From assembly GCA_963706535.1 (NCBI GenBank), contig CAVPMU010000017.1:1-64000 (forward strand): a stretch of 64,000 nucleotides of DNA, read 5' to 3'. Source of the DNA: RPQJ01 sp963706535 (lineage in GTDB: Bacteria > Pseudomonadota > Gammaproteobacteria > Steroidobacterales > Steroidobacteraceae). Below the pieces are notes generated by a model. That model saw nothing but the letters and a program-made list of their open reading frames with translations, made no database searches and had not been told where the DNA came from. This document shows positions 1 through 7,946 of this stretch, in pieces. The position numbers were made by a program, and so were the translations under genes. Numbering within the stretch: position 1 is the stretch's first letter; the number at the start of each line of letters is the position of its first letter.

Positions 1-1348
1 TCCCAATGCAGAAGCTGCCGAAGATGCGCCCGAGCAGGTCGTCACTGCTCACCTCTCCGGTGATCTCGCCCAGATCTCGGTGAGCTTCAGTCAGCTCCTG
101 CGCGACCAGCTCGCCGGCATGCCGCTCGACCAGCAGCCTATGCGCCTCGTCGACATGCGCGCGTGCGCGGCGCAGCGCCTCGAGGTGCCGCGTCCGGGCC
201 GACAGCGCGCCGCCGCCCGACGGGTGGAATCCCACGCAGCCCTTCAGGTGCTCGCGCAGCAGGTGCATCCCGTCGCCGGTGCGCGCGCTGAGGTGGACGC
301 GCGGTACGTCACCCGCCTCCAGACGCGGCGCACCGTCGACGCAGTCGATCTTGTTCATCACCACGGTGCGTGGGGCCTGCGTCGGCAATGCCGCGAGGTC
401 GGCGTCCAGCGCCGCGACGGCCGCGGCATCGGATGCATCGACGATGTAGAGCACCCGGTCGGCACGCTCGAGTTCGCGGTGGGCGCGCCGGATGCCCTCC
501 GCTTCCACCTCGTCCGCCGACTCGCGCAGCCCGGCCGTGTCGAGCACGTGCAGCGGCAGCCCGTCGATCTCGATGCGCTCCCGCAGCACGTCGCGCGTGG
601 TGCCGGGAACCGGCGTGACGATTGCCGCCTCGTAGCCGGCGAGGCGATTCATCAGGCTCGACTTGCCTGCATTTGGTCGACCGGCGATGACGAGCGTCAA
701 GCCGTCGCGCAGCAGCGCCCCCTGGCGAGCGGTCTCGGCGAGGTCGGCAAAACGTCCACGGATGGATTCCATGCGCGTGCCGAGCGACCGGTCGGCGAGG
801 AAGTCGATCTCCTCCTCGGGGAAGTCGATCGCGGCCTCGACCCACATGCGCAGTTCCAGCACGGCTTCGGCCAGCTCGTGCACTTCGGCGGAGAACTCGC
901 CCTGCAGCGAGCGCAGCGCGGCGCGCGCCGCCTCCGCCGAGCCGCTGTCGATGAGGTCGGCGACCGCCTCGGCCTGCGCGAGGTCGATCTTGTCGTTGAG
1001 AAAGGCGCGCTCGGTGAATTCCCCTGGCCGCGCCGGGCGTGCTCCGAGCGCCAGCGCCCGCATGAGCAGCAGGTCCATGACCACCGGCCCGCCGTGACCG
1101 TGCAGCTCGAGCACGTCCTCGCCGGTGTACGAATGAGGTGCGGGGAAGAAGAGCGCGAGTCCGGCGTCGATGGCCTCGCCGTCCGCGTCCAGGAATCGAT
1201 GCAGGCCTGCCACGCGCGCAGTCGGGACGCGCCCGAGCACGCCGCGCGCTATGTCGACGCAGGCGGGTCCGGACACGCGCACGACGCCGATGCCACCCCG
1301 TCCGGCGGGCGTCGCGATCGCTGCAATCGTGCCGTCTGCGCTGGTCAT
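1..1348 (-). CDS. mnmE: tRNA modification GTPase MnmE (last codon and stop outside window)
   Basis: GTPase that works with MnmG to install the carboxymethylaminomethyl group on U34 of certain tRNAs. Translation of the reverse strand from ATG at 1348 begins MTSADGTIAAIATPAG, the usual MnmE N-terminus, and continues for 449 codons to the window edge. The G domain is intact: GRPNAGKSS at residues 223-231 (Walker A), DTAGLRE (G3) and NKID (G4). The frame reaches FGSFCIG at the edge, so only the final Lys of the C-terminal FCIGK motif and the stop are missing; that cysteine is the conserved catalytic one. It starts one base after the stop of the RES-domain gene, so it may be co-transcribed with the toxin-antitoxin pair. 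In relatives it normally follows yidC directly. Confidence 0.97.
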   Translation of the reverse strand, partial: MTSADGTIAAIATPAGRGGIGVVRVSGPACVDIARGVLGRVPTARVAGLHRFLDADGEAIDAGLALFFPAPHSYTGEDVLELHGHGGPVVMDLLLMRALALGARPARPGEFTERAFLNDKIDLAQAEAVADLIDSGSAEAARAALRSLQGEFSAEVHELAEAVLELRMWVEAAIDFPEEEIDFLADRSLGTRMESIRGRFADLAETARQGALLRDGLTLVIAGRPNAGKSSLMNRLAGYEAAIVTPVPGTTRDVLRERIEIDGLPLHVLDTAGLRESADEVEAEGIRRAHRELERADRVLYIVDASDAAAVAALDADLAALPTQAPRTVVMNKIDCVDGAPRLEAGDVPRVHLSARTGDGMHLLREHLKGCVGFHPSGGGALSARTRHLEALRRARAHVDEAHRLLVERHAGELVAQELTEAHRDLGEITGEVSSDDLLGRIFGSFCIG

Positions 1349-1349
1349 G

Positions 1350-2102
1350 TCAGGTCGCTGGCGTCGGCAGCTGCGAATCCACGGTGAACTGCGACAGCGG
1401 AAAGGTCCTGAGGCCGGCGTCGCCACGTGCGTAGAAGCTCACCTCCGCCGCGCGTGTTTCACACAGCCACTCCTGCTTGGAGATCGGCCGCGGCTGCGCG
1501 AAGGCGGCTGGCGTGAACAATGCCACGTTCAGCCCCGCCTGCGCGTCGCGCGCCGAGACGTACTCGATGGCGTCCGCACCAGCATCGCGCAACGATCGAC
1601 CAAGCGCCTGCGTCGCGGCGTACTCACTGCGGCTCGTGAGTTCCTCACGATACGCATCGAAGGGGGGCAGGTGCAGCGCAAAGCCGCGCCGTGCACGAAT
1701 GCGCGCGCCGAACAGGGTGTGCTGCGTCCTGAGGGGCGCGGGTGGCGGTTCGTGCATGCCTTGCCAGAACACGAAGCGGTAATAGGCGGACTCGGCGAGC
1801 ACGGTCGTGAGCGTTCGCGCGCCGTAGAAGAGGCTCGGCTCGTGGCGGCCCCCGAAGCGCGACCCGTGACGCAGCGGCGGATACCGGAACGGGGTGGCGA
1901 GCAGGTAATCGAGCTGCGTCGTGCGCGCCGGCCGTGGCGGCTTGCTGGCCTCGAGCAGGGTCTCGAGCAACTCCTGCTCGGCGAGCGTCGCCACCAGGCG
2001 GTTGGTGGCGACCTGCTCCTGGCTCTCGACGAGGCGCAGCACGTCGCCGCCGAAGTGCCGTGGCTCGGCCGCTGCCGCGCAGGCCGCCCAGATGTCGCTC
2101 AT
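1350..2102 (-). CDS. RES-domain toxin of a RES-Xre toxin-antitoxin pair
   Basis: 250-residue protein of the RES family, whose studied members (MbcT, ParT, Res) attack NAD+ or transfer ADP-ribose. The diagnostic stretch at about residues 82-108 has an Arg (R82), an aromatic (Y93) and a Glu (E104) in the context RFGGRHEPSLFYGA then TVLAESAYYR, as in RES domains. About 65 residues precede the core, making it one of the longer members. The ATG overlaps the antitoxin stop by one base (TGATG), indicating translational coupling. Its own stop lies one base before mnmE. NADase activity is inferred from the family. Confidence 0.88.
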   Translation of the reverse strand: MSDIWAACAAAAEPRHFGGDVLRLVESQEQVATNRLVATLAEQELLETLLEASKPPRPARTTQLDYLLATPFRYPPLRHGSRFGGRHEPSLFYGARTLTTVLAESAYYRFVFWQGMHEPPPAPLRTQHTLFGARIRARRGFALHLPPFDAYREELTSRSEYAATQALGRSLRDAGADAIEYVSARDAQAGLNVALFTPAAFAQPRPISKQEWLCETRAAEVSFYARGDAGLRTFPLSQFTVDSQLPTPAT

Positions 2103-2461
2103 CAGGGTTTGCCGCGGATCGCATCGAGGTATTCGACGACCCGGATCAGCCCCTGCACGCTGCGCACCTGCTCGGCCGGGACGCCGCCGGTGTGGCGATT
2201 CTCGGTGTGCATCCAGTGCCGCATGGCAGCCGGCTCGCCGCCCACCAGTGCGAAGAGTGCGCGATACGCGCGGATGAAGAGCAGCGCGAGTTCCCCGGGC
2301 TTGCTCCCGGGATCGAGCTGGCCGCGGCTCAAGGCGGTGCGGTCGCGGCCGATGACGGCGCCGAGGTCGGACTGCGTCAGCCCGAGGTCCTTGCCGGCAT
2401 TGAGCAGCGCCGACGCCAGTACCCGTCCGGGTTCCGGGCGTGTCGCGAGGTTGCTGTCCAT
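2102..2461 (-). CDS. Xre/MbcA/ParS-type antitoxin (DUF2384)
   Basis: Antitoxin partner of the RES protein. The N-terminal half is a Xre-like helix-turn-helix (GLTQSDLGAVIGRDRTALSR), and the C-terminal part is the toxin-binding DUF2384 segment ending LIRVVEYLDAIRGK. A GTG at 2488 would add nine residues, but the ATG at 2461 has a good ribosome-binding site (GAGAGG, seven bases upstream), and the GTG lies inside the putative operator; the 119-residue form is preferred. Such antitoxins repress their own promoter, and a perfect inverted repeat sits just upstream. Confidence 0.87.
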   Translation of the reverse strand: MDSNLATRPEPGRVLASALLNAGKDLGLTQSDLGAVIGRDRTALSRGQLDPGSKPGELALLFIRAYRALFALVGGEPAAMRHWMHTENRHTGGVPAEQVRSVQGLIRVVEYLDAIRGKP

Positions 2462-2473
2462 GGGCTGCCTCTC

Positions 2474-2516
2474 ATGTGCTATACGCACATTCTAGGCCGC
2501 CATGACGCAAATACAA
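2474..2516 (-). promoter_or_regulatory. Promoter and operator of the RES-Xre pair
   Basis: On the minus strand there is a -35-like TTGTAT (2511-2516), a 16-base spacer and a -10-like TAGAAT (2489-2494). Overlapping the expected start point is a perfect inverted repeat, ATGTGC-N5-GCACAT (2474-2490). Its position between promoter and antitoxin start is what is expected of an autoregulatory operator bound by the Xre antitoxin. Seen by eye; binding is inferred. Confidence 0.6.
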
Positions 2517-2528
2517 CAATAAATAGGT

Positions 2529-2615
2529 AAAAAGGGGACGCTACCCTTTATCTCCAGAAAAGTGCGGTGACTGCCCCGGCGTGGAGTGCGGAAGAAAAGG
2601 GTAGCGTCCCCTTTT
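2529..2615. repeat. REP-like inverted repeat, copy 1 (downstream of yidC)
   Basis: Two inverted copies of a 19-base unit, AAAGGGGACGCTACCCTTT, at about 2531-2549 and 2595-2615, separated by about 45 bases. The right arm overlaps the yidC stop codon by two bases. The same paired unit occurs in the 3' end of glyQ (16106-16164). Each unit is also partly self-complementary (GGGNAGCGTCCC-type). This organisation resembles REP/BIME elements mobilised by REP-associated tyrosine transposases; no such transposase is in this window. Confidence 0.8.
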
Positions 2616-4314
2616 ACTTCTTCGCCTCCGCCTCGACGACCCGGTTGATGTTCCATTGCTGGGCGATGGAAAGCAGCGTGTTCGTCAGCCAGTAGAGCAC
2701 GAGGCCCGACGGGAACCACGCCATCATCACCGTCATGATCACGGGCATGAAGGCGAAGATCTTCGCCTGCATCGGGTCGGGCGGCGCCGGGTTCAGCTTG
2801 AACTGGCCGAACATCGCCACGCCCATCAGGATCGGCAGCACGAAGAACGGGTCCTTGGACGAGAGGTCCTGGATCCACAGCATCCACGGCGCCTGGCGCA
2901 TCTCGACGCTCTCGAGCAGTACCCAGTAGAACGCGAGGAACACCGGGATCTGCACCAGGATCGGCAGGCAGCCGGCGACCGGGTTGATCTTCTCGCGCTT
3001 GTAGAGCTCCATCATCTGCTTGGCGAGCTGCTCGCGATCGTCCTTGTAGCGCTCCTGGATGCTCTTGATGCGCGGCGAGATGGTGCGCATCTTGGCCATC
3101 GAGCGACCGCTGGTCTCGGTGAGCTTGTAGAACAGCAGCTTCAGCAGGAAGGTGACGACGATGATCGTCCAGCCCCAGTTGCCGATGAAACCGTGCACCT
3201 TCTCCATCAGCCAGAACAGCGGCTCCGACAGGATGGTGAGCTTGCCGTAGTCGACGGTGCGCTCGAGCTTCGGACCCACCGCCTTCAGCTGCTCCTGCAG
3301 CTTCGGGCCCACGAACACCTTTTCCTCGAAACGCCCGGTGGTGCCGGCCGGCACCGACTTGAGCGGCCCGCGGTAGGTGAGCAGGCCGTGCTCCCCTTCG
3401 CGCGACAGCGTGACGTGGTACTCCTCGCCCTTCGGCGGTACCGCGGCACTCACGAAGTGATGCTGCATCGACGCCATCCAGCCGTTGGTGACGTTCTGCG
3501 CGAACTTCGAGTCCTCGTCGTCCTCGATGTCGAGCTTGCGGTACTTGTCGCCGTCGTAGACGGCCGGGCCGCGGTAGGCGTAGCTCTCGACGTCGAACAT
3601 CGAGCGCGACTGCTCGAACACGTGGCGGGCGATCTGCACGTAGGACGCGCCGGACCAGTCCGCAGTGGAGCGGTTGTCGACAGCGTAGAGGATGTCGATC
3701 GAGTACAGCCCGGGCTTGAAGACGTAGGTCTTGGTGACGGTGACGCCCTGCCCGTCCGTCCACGTGAGTGGCACGCGCAGTTCGCTCGCGCCCGGGGCCA
3801 GCCGGTACTCGGTCGCGGCACTGGAGTAGGTCGCGAGGTGCGTCGGTTCCGCAGCGCCATTCAGCACGCGCAGGCCGCTGCGCACGACGTGGAAATTCGG
3901 CTCCTGCGTGTCGAACAGGCGGACCGGCGGGCTGCCTGCACGCTTGTCGCGCGGGTATTGCAGGAGGTCTCCGCGCACGAGGTCGCCGCCCTGCAGGCTG
4001 ATCTCGAGGTCGAGCACGTCCGTGACGACGCGCACGCGGGGGGCCGTGGACGCCGCAACGGCAGGGGTGGTGGCAGTGGTCGCATCGGGCGTGGTCGCTG
4101 CCGGCACGCCAGCAGCGGTGTCCGCCGACGGCATGGCCGGTAGCTGCGTGGCGCTGCCCGAGTTCTCGGGCGCGGCGCCCGTCACGGTTGCCGGTGCCTG
4201 CGCGGTTGCAGCAGGGGGCGTGGACCCAGGGCCGTAATCCCGGCTCCACTGGATGACGTTCATCCACATGAGCAGGGCCAGGCCGATCCACAGGAAGATG
4301 CGTGGGTTATCCAT
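2614..4314 (-). CDS. yidC: Membrane protein insertase YidC
   Basis: Inner-membrane insertase acting with SecYEG or alone. The 566-residue product starts at the ATG at 4314 (MDNPRIFLWIGLALLMWMN); this start overlaps the yidD end by 8 bp, the usual arrangement. An N-terminal membrane segment (about 6-22) is followed by an Ala/Thr-rich linker, a large periplasmic domain (about 100-335) and the conserved C-terminal membrane core, with GWTIIVVTFLLKLLFYKLT, SMAKM, the NPVAGCLPILVQIPVF segment and WFPSGLVLYWLTN. The conserved positive residue in the membrane cavity is Lys here (TFLLKLL) rather than the Arg of E. coli. The stop is embedded in a REP-like repeat. Confidence 0.97.
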   Translation of the reverse strand: MDNPRIFLWIGLALLMWMNVIQWSRDYGPGSTPPAATAQAPATVTGAAPENSGSATQLPAMPSADTAAGVPAATTPDATTATTPAVAASTAPRVRVVTDVLDLEISLQGGDLVRGDLLQYPRDKRAGSPPVRLFDTQEPNFHVVRSGLRVLNGAAEPTHLATYSSAATEYRLAPGASELRVPLTWTDGQGVTVTKTYVFKPGLYSIDILYAVDNRSTADWSGASYVQIARHVFEQSRSMFDVESYAYRGPAVYDGDKYRKLDIEDDEDSKFAQNVTNGWMASMQHHFVSAAVPPKGEEYHVTLSREGEHGLLTYRGPLKSVPAGTTGRFEEKVFVGPKLQEQLKAVGPKLERTVDYGKLTILSEPLFWLMEKVHGFIGNWGWTIIVVTFLLKLLFYKLTETSGRSMAKMRTISPRIKSIQERYKDDREQLAKQMMELYKREKINPVAGCLPILVQIPVFLAFYWVLLESVEMRQAPWMLWIQDLSSKDPFFVLPILMGVAMFGQFKLNPAPPDPMQAKIFAFMPVIMTVMMAWFPSGLVLYWLTNTLLSIAQQWNINRVVEAEAKK

Positions 4315-4555
4315 GAGACGGTCGCTTGAATAGGGGCGGCAGGGAGTCGGGAACCGGATCGTAGCCGCCCGGGTGCCACGGATGACACCTCGAGATGCGA
4401 CGGACGGCCAGCCAGCTGCCCCGCAGGGGCCCGTGCCGGCCGATCGACTCCTGCGCATAGCAGGAACAGGTGGGATGGAAACGGCAGTTCTGCCCGAGCA
4501 GCGGGCTCAGGAACCACCGATAGAGCTGGATGAGTCCGATCAGGACCTTGCGCAT
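4307..4555 (-). CDS. yidD: Membrane protein insertion efficiency factor YidD
   Basis: 82-residue protein of the YidD/UPF0161 family, which associates with the inner membrane and aids YidC-dependent insertion. The family core is clear: LIQLYRWFLSPLLGQNCRFHPTCS, then YAQESIGRHG and a C-terminal RCHPWHPGGYDPVP. The three characteristic Cys residues (CRFHPTCSCY) are present. The gene overlaps rnpA upstream by 16 bp and yidC downstream by 8 bp, the compact rnpA-yidD-yidC arrangement typical of Proteobacteria. Confidence 0.96.
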   Translation of the reverse strand: MRKVLIGLIQLYRWFLSPLLGQNCRFHPTCSCYAQESIGRHGPLRGSWLAVRRISRCHPWHPGGYDPVPDSLPPLFKRPSHG

Positions 4556-4884
4556 CGCTCGCGGATCCTCGACCAGAGCACGACCACGCTGGCCGTGATC
4601 TCGGCGTTCGTCGCCTTGCCCGCCGCGGGCCTCGCGTTCACGACCAGGTCCACCGCTGGCAACTCCTGCTGGCGCTGTCGGAAGGATTCCCGGACGACGC
4701 GCTTTATTCTATTGCGATTGACGGCATTGCCGGCCGCTTTCACGCCGACGGCGAGGCCAAGTCTCGCATGACCGACGCCGTTCGGGCGCGCGATCACCAG
4801 GAACAGCGGGTCGGACGTTCGGATCCCCTGGCGGTGGACGGCGTCGAACTGCGGCTTGTCGGTGAGGCGTCGCTCCCGCGGCAG
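4540..4884 (-). CDS. rnpA: Ribonuclease P protein component (start codon uncertain)
   Basis: Protein subunit of RNase P, which trims tRNA 5' leaders. The C-terminal part has the RNR signature (NAVNRNRIKRVVRESFR) followed by ELPAVDLVV. A GTG at 4797 would give 85 residues, but homology clearly continues upstream as PRERRLTDKPQFDAVHRQG, the normal RnpA N-terminus. In that frame no ATG, GTG or TTG exists before the rpmH stop. The only plausible initiators are CTG at 4884 (114 residues, used here) and CTG at 4932, which overlaps the rpmH stop (130 residues). The gene itself is certain; the start is not. Confidence 0.9.
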   Translation of the reverse strand: MPRERRLTDKPQFDAVHRQGIRTSDPLFLVIARPNGVGHARLGLAVGVKAAGNAVNRNRIKRVVRESFRQRQQELPAVDLVVNARPAAGKATNAEITASVVVLWSRIRERCARS

Positions 4885-4928
4885 GCAAGGAGCGGCGGGA
4901 GGCGGAACGGGGCGTGAGGGCCCGGTGG

Positions 4929-5063
4929 TCAGACCGACAGACGCTTGCGGCCCTTGGCGCGGCGCCGGCTCAGCACGAGGCGGCCGCCCTTGGTGGCCAT
5001 GCGCGCACGAAAGCCGTGGGTCCTCTTGCGATGGAGGTTGCTCGGTTGGAAAGTGCGCTTCAT
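4929..5063 (-). CDS. rpmH: 50S ribosomal protein L34
   Basis: 44-residue, highly basic protein beginning MKRTFQPSNLHRKRTHGFRA and ending KGRKRLSV, a complete and typical bacterial L34. It lies upstream of rnpA and diverges from dnaA across 210 bp, the classic origin-region arrangement. A longer open frame extends upstream but runs through the dnaA coding strand and is a shadow; the ATG at 5063 matches the family start. Confidence 0.98.
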   Translation of the reverse strand: MKRTFQPSNLHRKRTHGFRARMATKGGRLVLSRRRAKGRKRLSV

Positions 5064-5109
5064 GGCCGGCTCCGCGACGCGTGCGTGGGGTAAGGAAAAA
5101 GAGCCGGAA

Positions 5110-5138
5110 AGAGTACGCGGGCCAGGCTCCAGCGTCAA
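5110..5138 (-). promoter_or_regulatory. Putative rpmH-rnpA-yidD-yidC promoter
   Basis: On the minus strand TTGACG (5133-5138) is followed after 17 bases by TACTCT (5110-5115), about 50 bases upstream of the rpmH ATG. The -35 match is strong and the -10 is weak. Position and direction fit a promoter for the ribosomal protein / RNase P operon. Confidence 0.45.
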
Positions 5139-5184
5139 CCTCCGCGCCGCTTTATCGCCCGCGCGGCGCTGGTCGATTTCGAGG

Positions 5185-5215
5185 ATATCCACAGGCCCGA
5201 AAGGCGGTATACACT
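5185..5215 (+). promoter_or_regulatory. dnaA promoter region with a DnaA box
   Basis: ATATCCACA (5185-5193) differs from the DnaA box TTATCCACA at one base. It is followed by a -10-like element, TATACA (5208-5213) or TACACT (5210-5215), so the box would cover the -35 region of a dnaA promoter about 60 bases upstream of the dnaA start. This fits DnaA autoregulation, which is well known in Gammaproteobacteria. The rest of the 5064-5273 spacer shows nothing else clear. Confidence 0.5.
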
Positions 5216-5273
5216 CGCGCCCCCCTCCCGTTTGGACGACGCCCCGGGCGTCCCTCAGCAAGGCTCGCCGGTC

Positions 5274-6614
5274 GTGGAATTTTCGCTCTGGAACCAGTGT
5301 CTGCGCCGCCTCGAGGCGGAATTGCCGGAGCAGCATTTCAACACCTGGATCCGGCCGCTGCAGGCGGTCGAGGACGGTAGCCGGCTGCGCCTGCTTGCCC
5401 CCAACCGCTACGTCGTCGACTGGGTGAACCAGAATTGCGCCGGCCGCATCGGCGAGCTCGTCGAGGAACTCGTGGCGGCGCCCGCCCCGAACGTGGTGGT
5501 CGAGATCGGGTCGCGCCGGCCGAGCGCCACGGAGCCCATCCCCGTGCAGCTGCCGGAGCTGCGCGCGCGCCGCGATCAGCCGCTGCCGCAGATCGGCGGG
5601 CGCTTGAACGCGGACTTCACCTTCGCCAACTTCGTCGAGGGCAAGAGCAACCAGCTCGCACGCGCCGCGGCGATGCAGGTCGCCGAGAATCCCGGCCGCG
5701 CCTACAACCCGCTCTTCATCTACGGTGGCGTCGGCCTCGGCAAGACGCACCTGATGCACGCGATCGGCAACCACGTCCGGGTGCGCAACAAGGACGCGCG
5801 CATCGCCTACGTGCATTCGGAGCGTTTCGTCGGCGACATGGTGCGCGCCCTGCAGCACAACACCATCAACGAGTTCAAGACGGCCTATCGCTCGCTCGAC
5901 GCGCTGCTGATCGACGACATCCAGTTCTTCGCCGGCAAGGAACGCTCGCAGGAGGAGTTCTTCCACACCTTCAACGCGCTGCTCGAGGGCCAGCAGCAGG
6001 TGATCCTCACCTGCGACCGCTACCCCAAGGAAGTCGAAGGCCTGGAGGAGCGCCTCAAGTCACGCTTCGGCTGGGGGCTCACGGTCGCGATCGAGCCGCC
6101 CGAGCTCGAGACCTGCGTCGCGATCCTGATGAGCAAGGCCGCGCAGAGTGCCGTCGAGTTGCCGGAAGAAGTCGCCTTCTTCGTCGCCAAGCGCATCCGC
6201 TCGAACGTGCGCGAGCTCGAGGGCGCGCTGCGTCGCGTGATTGCGAACTCGCAGTTCACCGGGCGGCCGATCACGCTCGATTTCGCGAAGGAAGCACTCA
6301 AGGACCTGCTCGCGCTGCAGGAGCGCCTGGTCACGATCGAGAACATCCAGAAAACCGTCGCGGAGTATTTCAAGATCCGCGTCGCCGACCTGCTTTCGAA
6401 GCGTCGCAGCCGCTCGATCACGCGTCCGCGGCAGGTGGCGATGGCGCTCGCGAAGGAACTCACCAATCACAGCCTGCCCGAGATCGGCGACGCCTTCGGC
6501 GGGCGGGATCACACGACGGTGCTGCATGCGTGCCGCGTGATCAAGGAGTTGCGCGTCTCACAGACGCGCATGAACGAGGACTATCTCAACCTGTTGAGAA
6601 CTCTCGCGGGATGA
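5274..6614 (+). CDS. dnaA: Chromosomal replication initiator protein DnaA
   Basis: AAA+ ATPase that binds DnaA boxes and melts oriC. GTG at 5274 is chosen as start (VEFSLWNQCLRRLEAELPEQ, typical domain I) because AAGG lies about 11 bases upstream; a TTG at 5232 would add 14 non-conserved residues. The 446-residue product has domain I (1-80), a short linker, AAA+ domain III with Walker A GGVGLGKT (151-158) and Walker B LIDD (about 212-215), and domain IV with the DnaA signature GGRDHTTVLHACR (from 409). It diverges from rpmH and precedes dnaN across the origin-like spacer. Confidence 0.98.
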   Translation: MEFSLWNQCLRRLEAELPEQHFNTWIRPLQAVEDGSRLRLLAPNRYVVDWVNQNCAGRIGELVEELVAAPAPNVVVEIGSRRPSATEPIPVQLPELRARRDQPLPQIGGRLNADFTFANFVEGKSNQLARAAAMQVAENPGRAYNPLFIYGGVGLGKTHLMHAIGNHVRVRNKDARIAYVHSERFVGDMVRALQHNTINEFKTAYRSLDALLIDDIQFFAGKERSQEEFFHTFNALLEGQQQVILTCDRYPKEVEGLEERLKSRFGWGLTVAIEPPELETCVAILMSKAAQSAVELPEEVAFFVAKRIRSNVRELEGALRRVIANSQFTGRPITLDFAKEALKDLLALQERLVTIENIQKTVAEYFKIRVADLLSKRRSRSITRPRQVAMALAKELTNHSLPEIGDAFGGRDHTTVLHACRVIKELRVSQTRMNEDYLNLLRTLAG

Positions 6615-6827
6615 TGTGTCCTGCCTGTGGACAAGAGGTGGACGCCAGAGCCTCCACATTTCGTCCACAGGGTGCCGACAGGCATTCGGTGAGTTGCAGG
6701 CAGGGTTGTTGCGCGGGCAAGTGCCGGCCGAGCCTGGGGAAAGAAGCCTTCTGCACAGCTTTGTGCTGCACTAATAATAGTAATAATAGAGAATTCATAT
6801 AAAGAGATTATTTCTGGAACACCCACG
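6615..6827. other. Candidate oriC (dnaA-dnaN spacer)
   Basis: 213-bp non-coding spacer with origin features. TGTGGACAA (6626-6634) is a DnaA box on the minus strand with one mismatch; TCGTCCACA (6661-6669) is a weaker box with two. The left two-thirds are GC-rich. The right end is sharply AT-rich (6771-6812) and starts with TAATAATAGTAATAATAG (6772-6789), which reads as six tandem TAA/TAG triplets, the form of the DnaA-trio element of basal unwinding regions. A short hairpin (GCACA-GCTT-TGTGC) lies just before it. The dnaN promoter must also lie here. Confidence 0.65.
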
Positions 6828-7928
6828 ATGAAGATCATTGCGAAGCGTGAAGCGATCCTGAGTCCGCTGCAGGCCGTCATCGGCGTGGTGGAACGACGGC
6901 AGACGATGCCGATCCTGGCGAACGTGCTCATCTCGGCGAAGGGCGGTCGACTCGCGGTCACGGCGACCGATCTCGAGGTCGAGCTCGTGGCCACGTCCGA
7001 AGTGGACGTGCAACGTGCCGGTGAAGTGACGGTGTCGGGGCGCAAGTTGCTCGACATCTGCCGCGCGCTGCCGGAGGGCGTCGAGATGAACCTCACGCTC
7101 GACGGCGAGAAGATGACGCTGCGGGCGAAACGTAGCCGCTTCACGCTGTCGACCCTGCCGGCGTCCGAGTTCCCGACGGTCGAGGAGATCAATGCCCAGC
7201 AGACGCTGAAAGTGCTGCAGAAGGACTTCAAGCGCCTGCTCGAGAAGACGTATTTCTCGATGGCCCAGCAGGACGTGCGCTATTACCTGAATGGCATGTT
7301 GCTCGAAACTTCGGCGAAAACGCTGCGATCAGTCGCAACTGACGGACATCGTCTAGCTTTGTGCGACGTCGAACTGCCGGAGGGCGCCAAGACGGGCCAG
7401 CAGGTGATCGTTCCGCGCAAGGGCGTGCTGGAACTGCAACGCATCCTGGGGAACGAGGAGCAGATGCTCGAGCTCGGCATCGGTAGCAATCATGTTCGGG
7501 TACAGATCGGCGACATTCGCTTTACTTCGAAGCTGATCGACGGTCGGTTCCCTGAATATGGGCGCGTGATCCCGAACAATCCGCCGCATATCGTGACGGC
7601 GGTGCGCGAGGACCTGCGACAGTCCCTGCAACGTGCAGCGATCCTGTCGAACGAGAAGTACCGTGGAATCCGCTTTGCAGTGAAGGCGAATGCCCTGACG
7701 ATCCAGTCGCACAACCCGGAGCAGGAAGAGGCCGAGGAAGAGGTCGAGGTCGGTTACGACGGCCCGGAGCTCGAGATCGGCTTCAACGTGAATTACCTGC
7801 TCGATGCGCTGTCTGCGATCGAAGGGCCCGAGGTCCAGGTCGGACTGACGGATGGGAACAGCAGCTGCCTGATTCGCGCGGCCGCAGACTCCGGGGCGCG
7901 CTTCGTCGTCATGCCGATGCGCCTCTGA
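6828..7928 (+). CDS. dnaN: DNA polymerase III sliding clamp, beta subunit
   Basis: Ring-shaped processivity clamp that tethers Pol III and many repair proteins to DNA. The 366-residue product begins MKIIAKREAILSPLQAVIGV and ends SGARFVVMPMRL, matching the family at both ends and in length. Three repeated clamp folds are expected; conserved stretches include RRQTMPILAN and GDGEKMTL-like/RSRFTLSTLPASEFP. It lies between dnaA and recF in the standard order; 18 bp separate it from recF. Confidence 0.98.
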   Translation: MKIIAKREAILSPLQAVIGVVERRQTMPILANVLISAKGGRLAVTATDLEVELVATSEVDVQRAGEVTVSGRKLLDICRALPEGVEMNLTLDGEKMTLRAKRSRFTLSTLPASEFPTVEEINAQQTLKVLQKDFKRLLEKTYFSMAQQDVRYYLNGMLLETSAKTLRSVATDGHRLALCDVELPEGAKTGQQVIVPRKGVLELQRILGNEEQMLELGIGSNHVRVQIGDIRFTSKLIDGRFPEYGRVIPNNPPHIVTAVREDLRQSLQRAAILSNEKYRGIRFAVKANALTIQSHNPEQEEAEEEVEVGYDGPELEIGFNVNYLLDALSAIEGPEVQVGLTDGNSSCLIRAAADSGARFVVMPMRL

Positions 7929-7946
7929 GGTGCACATGGGCGCTCC

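Noticed and set aside
1..1434. Plus-strand frames over mnmE
   Set aside because: They are antisense to an unbroken MnmE reading frame with all GTPase motifs.
4929..5966. A 345-codon frame ending with L34
   Set aside because: Upstream of 5063 it is antisense to dnaA; L34 is a complete 44-residue protein.
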